A DNA stretch of 10,461 bases from an uncultured Saprospiraceae bacterium (lineage in GTDB: Bacteria > Bacteroidota > Bacteroidia > Chitinophagales > Saprospiraceae), in contig CALCSX010000147.1 of assembly GCA_937894165.1 (NCBI GenBank), positions 1 through 10,461 of the forward strand. The letters are read 5' to 3'. The notes below the pieces were generated by a model. It made no database searches. It was not told where the DNA came from and worked only from the letters and a program-made list of their open reading frames with translations. Positions 7,159 to 10,461 of this stretch are shown here, one piece after another. Position numbers and translations under genes: made by a program. Each line of letters starts with the position of its first letter. Position 1 is the stretch's first letter.

Positions 7159-7919
7159 AGTTTTACTTGATAATATTTATAATAATTTCATCCTTCCTTT
7201 CTGCCTCCGCCCAGTCTGTTCATGCGGGCAAAATGAAGGGGGATGTTGCCTATAGAGCCGGAAATTTCACCGATGCTTATAATTATTACTCCAAAGCTTT
7301 CACCAAAGGAAATGATGCACAGAGTTCCTACAATGCAGGCAACTCGAAATATCAAGTAGCACAGTATGAGAGCGCTATCGCACATTATAATCAAGCTATT
7401 GCTTTAAGCGAGAATGATGATATAAAATTCAGGTCTTATTATAATAAAGGGAATTCCTATTTCCAAATGAATCAACTGGAGAAAAGTCTGCAAGCATATC
7501 AAAATGCACTCGCCATCAATCCAAAAGATCTCGAAGCCAAAAGAAATGCCTCTAAAATTGTAAGATTGCTTCAAGAGCAACAAGAGCAAGAAAAACAACA
7601 ACAGCAGGATCAGGAAAATCAGGAGCAACAAGAAAAGGAAAATCAAGAGCAACAGGAAAGTCAGGAAAATCAAGAGCAAGGTGAAGAGAGCGAAAAATCT
7701 GACAAAAGTGAGGATAATCAAGAGAGTCAAGAACAGCAAAGTGAACCCGAAAGTGTAAATGAATCTAATGAAAAGAAGGAAGAAATTTTGAACATGGAAA
7801 ATATGTCCGCCGAACAGGCTCAAGAACTACTTCGCATAATTGAACAAGAAGAGAGAAAAGTTTTGGAAAAATTGAGAACAGTACCCTATTCATCAAAAAA
7901 ATCACAAAAAGATTGGTAA
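7155..7919 (+). CDS. batC: BatC, secreted TPR protein
   Basis: This encodes 254 aa. A signal peptide (cut after SASA-19) exports the protein to the periplasm. Three tetratricopeptide repeats follow at roughly 24-53 (GDVAYRAGNFTDAYNYYSKAF), 57-86 (YNAGNSKYQVAQYESAIAHYNQAI) and 94-127 (YYNKGNSYFQMNQLEKSLQAYQNAL). Residues 139-210 form an unstructured tract almost wholly of Q, E, N, S and K. The last 40 residues form a charged helix with SAEQAQELLRIIEQEERKVL, ending in a KDW motif. I take this ending to be a conserved feature of BatC proteins that may contact a partner. TPRs imply a scaffold for the BatA/BatB ectodomains. The start overlaps batB by 4 nt (ATGA); the 13-nt gap after it is the longest inside the operon. 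Confidence 0.9.
   Translation: MKFYLIIFIIISSFLSASAQSVHAGKMKGDVAYRAGNFTDAYNYYSKAFTKGNDAQSSYNAGNSKYQVAQYESAIAHYNQAIALSENDDIKFRSYYNKGNSYFQMNQLEKSLQAYQNALAINPKDLEAKRNASKIVRLLQEQQEQEKQQQQDQENQEQQEKENQEQQESQENQEQGEESEKSDKSEDNQESQEQQSEPESVNESNEKKEEILNMENMSAEQAQELLRIIEQEERKVLEKLRTVPYSSKKSQKDW
7565..7740 (+). repeat. Gln/Glu low-complexity tract with short direct repeats in batC
   Basis: The DNA coding for the linker of batC is built of CAA/CAG/GAA/GAG/AAT codons. A 16-nt unit, GGAAAATCAAGAGCAA, occurs at 7637-7652 and 7664-7679, with a one-base variant at 7613-7628. The spacings of 24 and 27 nt keep the frame, so unit gain or loss by slippage would change linker length without breaking the gene. Confidence 0.8.
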
Positions 7920-7920
7920 A

Positions 7921-7928
7921 AAGGAGGT
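7921..7928 (+). promoter_or_regulatory. Perfect Shine-Dalgarno for the short BatD-domain gene
   Basis: AAGGAGGT lies 4 nt before the ATG at 7933 and is fully complementary to the canonical 16S rRNA 3' end. It fixes the start codon of the short gene. The other genes here have weak, A-rich or absent sites, apart from moderate ones before the genes at 4233 and 6163. The strong site probably offsets loss of translational coupling across the 13-nt gap after batC. Confidence 0.8.
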
Positions 7929-7932
7929 AATT

Positions 7933-8424
7933 ATGAGAAATTTTATTGCAATTGCTATTTTCTTAAGCTTTATTTTGAATGCACAGGCGCAGGAGAGAGC
8001 CGGAATTTCAGTCAGTACAAGTTCTGATACAGTGCTATTGGGCAATTTTTTTGAGGTAAAATTCACGGTCGAAAATTTTGACGGCCAATTTATCCCACCG
8101 AATCTCGAAGATTTTGAAATTGTGGGAGGCCCCAATCAGTCGAGCATGATGAGCTTCATTAACGGAAAAATGTCGAAAAGTGCTTCATACAGCTATTACT
8201 TGAAACCTGTTTTCGAAGGCGTTTACGAAATTGGATCTGCCAGAGTGGAGGGGGATGTAGAGGAATTAAGCACATTACCGATACAAATAGTGGTCATAGA
8301 GAACCCGGATGGCATCATTCAGCGGCCGAACCAACCGCGGGAGAGAACTTTCGACTCATTTATTAGAGATGGAGACAAAGAAGCAGAGCCGGCTAAACCA
8401 AAGAGAAAAACATTCAGAATATAG
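7933..8424 (+). CDS. Short secreted protein with one BatD amino-terminal domain
   Basis: This encodes 163 aa. A signal peptide (core about 4-16, cut after AQA-19) is followed by one beta-sandwich domain (about 23-123) that matches the first domain of BatD proteins. Recognisable segments are PPNLEDFEIVGGPNQSSMM at 55-73, then SFINGKMSKSASYSYYLKP and EGVYEIGSARVE. No membrane helix follows. The last 35 or so residues are proline- and arginine/lysine-rich and end in KPKRKTFRI. The domain aligns with residues 22-126 of the next protein (DF, then a G-x-x-S-S run, INGK/INGR, an S/N-x-x-Y-x-Y/F strand, G-x-Y-x-I), so the two genes are tandem paralogues in this region. The protein is probably a soluble periplasmic part of the Bat complex. 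The alternative, a BatD broken by a frameshift, is less likely because the downstream gene has its own signal peptide and N-terminal domain. Confidence 0.87.
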   Translation: MRNFIAIAIFLSFILNAQAQERAGISVSTSSDTVLLGNFFEVKFTVENFDGQFIPPNLEDFEIVGGPNQSSMMSFINGKMSKSASYSYYLKPVFEGVYEIGSARVEGDVEELSTLPIQIVVIENPDGIIQRPNQPRERTFDSFIRDGDKEAEPAKPKRKTFRI

Positions 8425-8431
8425 CTTAGGG

Positions 8432-10117
8432 ATGTTGAGGATTTTTGTAACTTTTTGGATACTGATTTTTATTTCAGCCTTTTTATCGGCACAAAGTCCC
8501 ACTTTCGAGGCTATAATCAGTTCGAGTACCGTGGATGTGAACTCTACCGTTTCCATCTCATTCAAATACAGCGGAAATAAGGAGGTAAGCGACTTCAATG
8601 CGCCTGACTTCTCCCCTTTTCGTACTATGGGCAGTATGTCTACAGCTCGGTCCAGTACAATAATTAATGGGAGAGCTTCGAATGAGCAGAGATATACCTT
8701 CACTCTGGTGGCCCCCGATACTCCGGGCACTTACACGATACCCTCAGCCTCTGTCAATGAAAGTGGTAAAAGATTAGTCTCCAAGCCTCTAAAAATAAAA
8801 GTTCAAAAAATAGATCCCACTAGGCTCAAAGAACTGGAGGAAGAGGCATTTCTTGAAATCAAACTCAGCAAGGACACCGCTTATATCGGAGAACCAATCA
8901 AAATGGAGGTGAATCTGTACTTCAGAAAGTATAATATCGACAATTTGAGTGTCTTAGGCCAGCTGAATTACGACGATTTTATCTCTGAGGGGCTCATACC
9001 CAACAATTACCGAAATTCGAGAAGCGAAATTAATGGTCAAGTTTTCCAGGTTCAAAATCTGGGTTCACGAATATTATATCCGCGCAAAACAGGGCATTTG
9101 AGTCTCGGGCAGCTCATCCTGCAAGCCAATCAAGTACTGAAGTCAGAATCTTTTGGATTTATGAGAACCAATACCGAAGTTCGACCGATACAGTTGAAGT
9201 CTAAAGAAATAAATCTCACCGTCATCGACATCCCACGACCGGCACCGGACGATTTTATAGGAGCCATTGGAAAGTTGGAAGCGGATTTTAAGATTTCAAA
9301 GCAACGCCTCGGCAAGGGTGATGGCTTTACACTATGGACCACGGTCAAAGGCAATAGTGATATCAATAGAATCAGCATTCCGGATTACAATATCGGGGAG
9401 AATTTCGAAATATATACCCCCAAAGTAGTTCAAGAGGAGAGCGATGTGGGGCAAGAAAATATAACCAATTACAAGATTTTTGAGCATGTCTGCATTGCAA
9501 ATGAGGAAGGCTCTTACAATCTCAAATTTGGATTCTCGTACTTCGATACTGAACTGAAGGATTATGTTCAGTTGGAAAAAAGTTTTGCCTTGGAAGTGCA
9601 GGGCGAGGGTGCAGCGGGCTTGCCAAGCATATTGGAGATCGAGGAAGATGGCGTTCAGGAAGTTTCTACCTGGGGCTGGCTGGGCATTGGAGTGACGACA
9701 TTGGTGCTTTTGGGCGCATTTCTTTATTATCGCCGAAGAAGAGAAGACGAAATGGACAAATTGAATATCATTATGCCTTCGGTTAAGTCTTGTGACGAGA
9801 GGCTGAGCAGTGCAGTGGATTTTTTAAATATGGGACGGGAAAAGCAGTTTTATGACGAAATTTATCGTTTATGGACTGAATTTATCATCCACAACTGTGC
9901 GCTGCCTCAGTCGGAGCTCAATTTACGGACTATGAAGGCGGCATTGCGAGACAAATCCATACCTTCGAATTATATCGAAAAGTTAGAAGCTATTTTGAAA
10001 GTTTGCGATCTCAGTCTGTATGGCAAGTTGGACAAATCGGAGGAGATGGAGGCGGTGCTGCGGGATTGCGAGGAGCTGTTGAGGGATTTGGATCTAGAAT
10101 TTAAGCAAGAGAAATAA
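8432..10117 (+). CDS. batD: BatD, oxygen-tolerance family membrane protein
   Basis: This encodes 561 aa from the ATG at 8432, near the usual size for Bacteroidota BatD. The frame stays open further upstream, to an ATG at 8309. That longer version would overlap the previous gene by 116 nt and bury the signal peptide (1-20, cut after LSA), so 8432 is preferred, 7 nt after the previous stop. Tandem beta domains fill about 22-390: a first BatD domain (22-126) with TIINGRASNEQRYTF and GTYTIPSASV, a second starting LEIKLSKDTAYIGEPIKMEVNLYF at 141-164, and a third starting EADFKISKQRLGKGDGFTLW at 283-302. A transmembrane helix lies at about 413-433, followed by RRRR. The cytoplasmic tail (about 440-561) is helical and resembles that of the 308-aa protein upstream. 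It is the last gene of the operon in view. Confidence 0.92.
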   Translation: MLRIFVTFWILIFISAFLSAQSPTFEAIISSSTVDVNSTVSISFKYSGNKEVSDFNAPDFSPFRTMGSMSTARSSTIINGRASNEQRYTFTLVAPDTPGTYTIPSASVNESGKRLVSKPLKIKVQKIDPTRLKELEEEAFLEIKLSKDTAYIGEPIKMEVNLYFRKYNIDNLSVLGQLNYDDFISEGLIPNNYRNSRSEINGQVFQVQNLGSRILYPRKTGHLSLGQLILQANQVLKSESFGFMRTNTEVRPIQLKSKEINLTVIDIPRPAPDDFIGAIGKLEADFKISKQRLGKGDGFTLWTTVKGNSDINRISIPDYNIGENFEIYTPKVVQEESDVGQENITNYKIFEHVCIANEEGSYNLKFGFSYFDTELKDYVQLEKSFALEVQGEGAAGLPSILEIEEDGVQEVSTWGWLGIGVTTLVLLGAFLYYRRRREDEMDKLNIIMPSVKSCDERLSSAVDFLNMGREKQFYDEIYRLWTEFIIHNCALPQSELNLRTMKAALRDKSIPSNYIEKLEAILKVCDLSLYGKLDKSEEMEAVLRDCEELLRDLDLEFKQEK

Positions 10118-10138
10118 TTTGATGTAGTGAGCCTCATC

Positions 10139-10242
10139 TCCTGTTTTGTGCGCGATGTCTTCGCTTAAAATAAATAGTATTGATTATCAGTAATATATAA
10201 TTTCAAATATGATATTTTGGGTCATGAAGAGCACAAAAAAAG
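10139..10242 (+). repeat. Right copy of the direct repeat flanking the Bat locus
   Basis: This is the partner of the copy at 27-130, in the same orientation and ungapped across at least 85 bases (about 81% identical; weaker beyond 10224). It begins about 22 nt after the batD stop. Relative to the neighbouring gene it lies in sense orientation, whereas the left copy is antisense to its neighbour. A 4-bp arm pair GCGA/TCGC at 10152-10155/10161-10164 is not kept in the left copy, which argues against a conserved hairpin there. Confidence 0.75.
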
Positions 10243-10272
10243 GTTTTTATAAATGATATTTTCATATATCTT

Positions 10273-10295
10273 TTAGTGGCTCGCCAACCCACTAA
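10273..10295. repeat. Inverted repeat (7-bp arms)
   Basis: TTAGTGG (10273-10279) and CCACTAA (10289-10295) can form a 7-bp stem with a 9-nt loop. No T-run follows on either strand, so it is not a clear intrinsic terminator. It could be a protein-binding site, a weak RNA hairpin or chance. Confidence 0.45.
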
Positions 10296-10365
10296 CCCCC
10301 TGAAGAGGTATGCGCTGTCATAACACAATAAGTTTTTTTATTCACTTTATCTTCCTGTGTAAAAA

Positions 10366-10385
10366 CCTATACTTTTCTCTATAGG
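10366..10385. repeat. Short inverted repeat (6-bp arms)
   Basis: CCTATA (10366-10371) pairs with TATAGG (10380-10385) around a pyrimidine-rich 8-nt loop. It may belong to the control region of a gene beyond the window, but arms this short also arise by chance in A/T-rich DNA. Confidence 0.3.
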
Positions 10386-10461
10386 AATGTGGGACATGCG
10401 CAGGGGTACACTATTATATTTCTATTTTTTAATGCTCTGCAGCCCCTAATATCAATTAAAT

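Larger units (their letters stand above)
10118..10461. other. Gene-free region downstream of batD
   Basis: No convincing open reading frame, tRNA or rRNA is present in these 344 bases on either strand; all frames are broken by stops and the composition is A/T-rich. The region contains the right copy of the flanking repeat and two short inverted repeats. I see no textbook intrinsic terminator (GC-rich stem plus T-run) right after the batD stop. The batE gene that follows batD in several Bacteroidota is not here. Confidence 0.7.

Noticed and set aside
7404..7823. Long minus-strand frame with a highly hydrophobic product
   Set aside because: It is the complement of the Q/E codon-rich tract of batC, which reads as Leu/Phe/Ile on the other strand. 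It is a composition artefact with no start context of its own.
7921..7932. A separate promoter before the short BatD-domain gene
   Set aside because: The gap is filled by the ribosome-binding site, and I saw no TAnnTTTG element with a -33 box just upstream.
8309..8431. Upstream extension of batD to an ATG at 8309
   Set aside because: It would overlap the previous gene by 116 nt and place 41 polar residues before an evident signal peptide. The ATG at 8432 directly precedes the signal peptide and is 7 nt after the upstream stop.

Overview
The window is AT-rich and reads as a member of the Bacteroidota. Three things point there: the gene set is the Bat (Bacteroides aerotolerance) operon; the divergent gene on the left has a TTG-N18-TATATTTG promoter, the TAnnTTTG type used by this phylum; and the signal peptides are of the short 'SAQ' type common in the phylum. 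The genus cannot be fixed from the sequence. My impression of a marine or environmental Cytophagia/Saprospiria-like lineage is inference only.

Layout. Positions 1-144 hold no gene but contain the left copy of a diverged direct repeat (27-130). A leftward gene (145-831) encodes a small secreted protein of unknown function. A 175-bp divergent intergenic region (832-1006) carries its promoter and probably that of the main operon. From 1007 to 10117, nine rightward genes are packed almost without gaps: a MoxR-type AAA+ ATPase, an unknown secreted protein with an RsiV/DUF3298-like C-terminus, a DUF58 protein, a BatD-like single-span membrane protein, the VWA proteins BatA and BatB, the TPR protein BatC, a short secreted BatD-domain protein, and a full-size BatD. 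From 10118 to the end (344 bp) I find no gene. That stretch contains the right copy of the direct repeat (about 10139-10242) and two small inverted repeats.

How the genes fit together. In the MoxR/VWA family the ATPase is thought to remodel or activate VWA-domain partners. Here one MoxR is encoded with three proteins carrying an intact metal-binding MIDAS motif: the cytoplasmic DUF58 protein and the membrane-anchored BatA and BatB. BatC (secreted TPR protein) and the BatD-like proteins (beta-rich ectodomains, two of them membrane-anchored with a helical cytoplasmic tail) probably form the envelope side of the complex. Junctions of -4, -1, +1, +7 and +13 nt suggest one coupled transcript. The true function of Bat systems is still unsettled: aerotolerance or envelope-stress roles are proposed, and not in all species.

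The less ordinary points are the extra secreted gene between moxR and the DUF58 gene, the separation of a BatD amino-terminal domain into its own gene with a perfect Shine-Dalgarno sequence, the absence of batE immediately downstream, and an 85-104-bp imperfect direct repeat that brackets the whole locus. I see no wholly new system; this is a known operon with locally unusual features.
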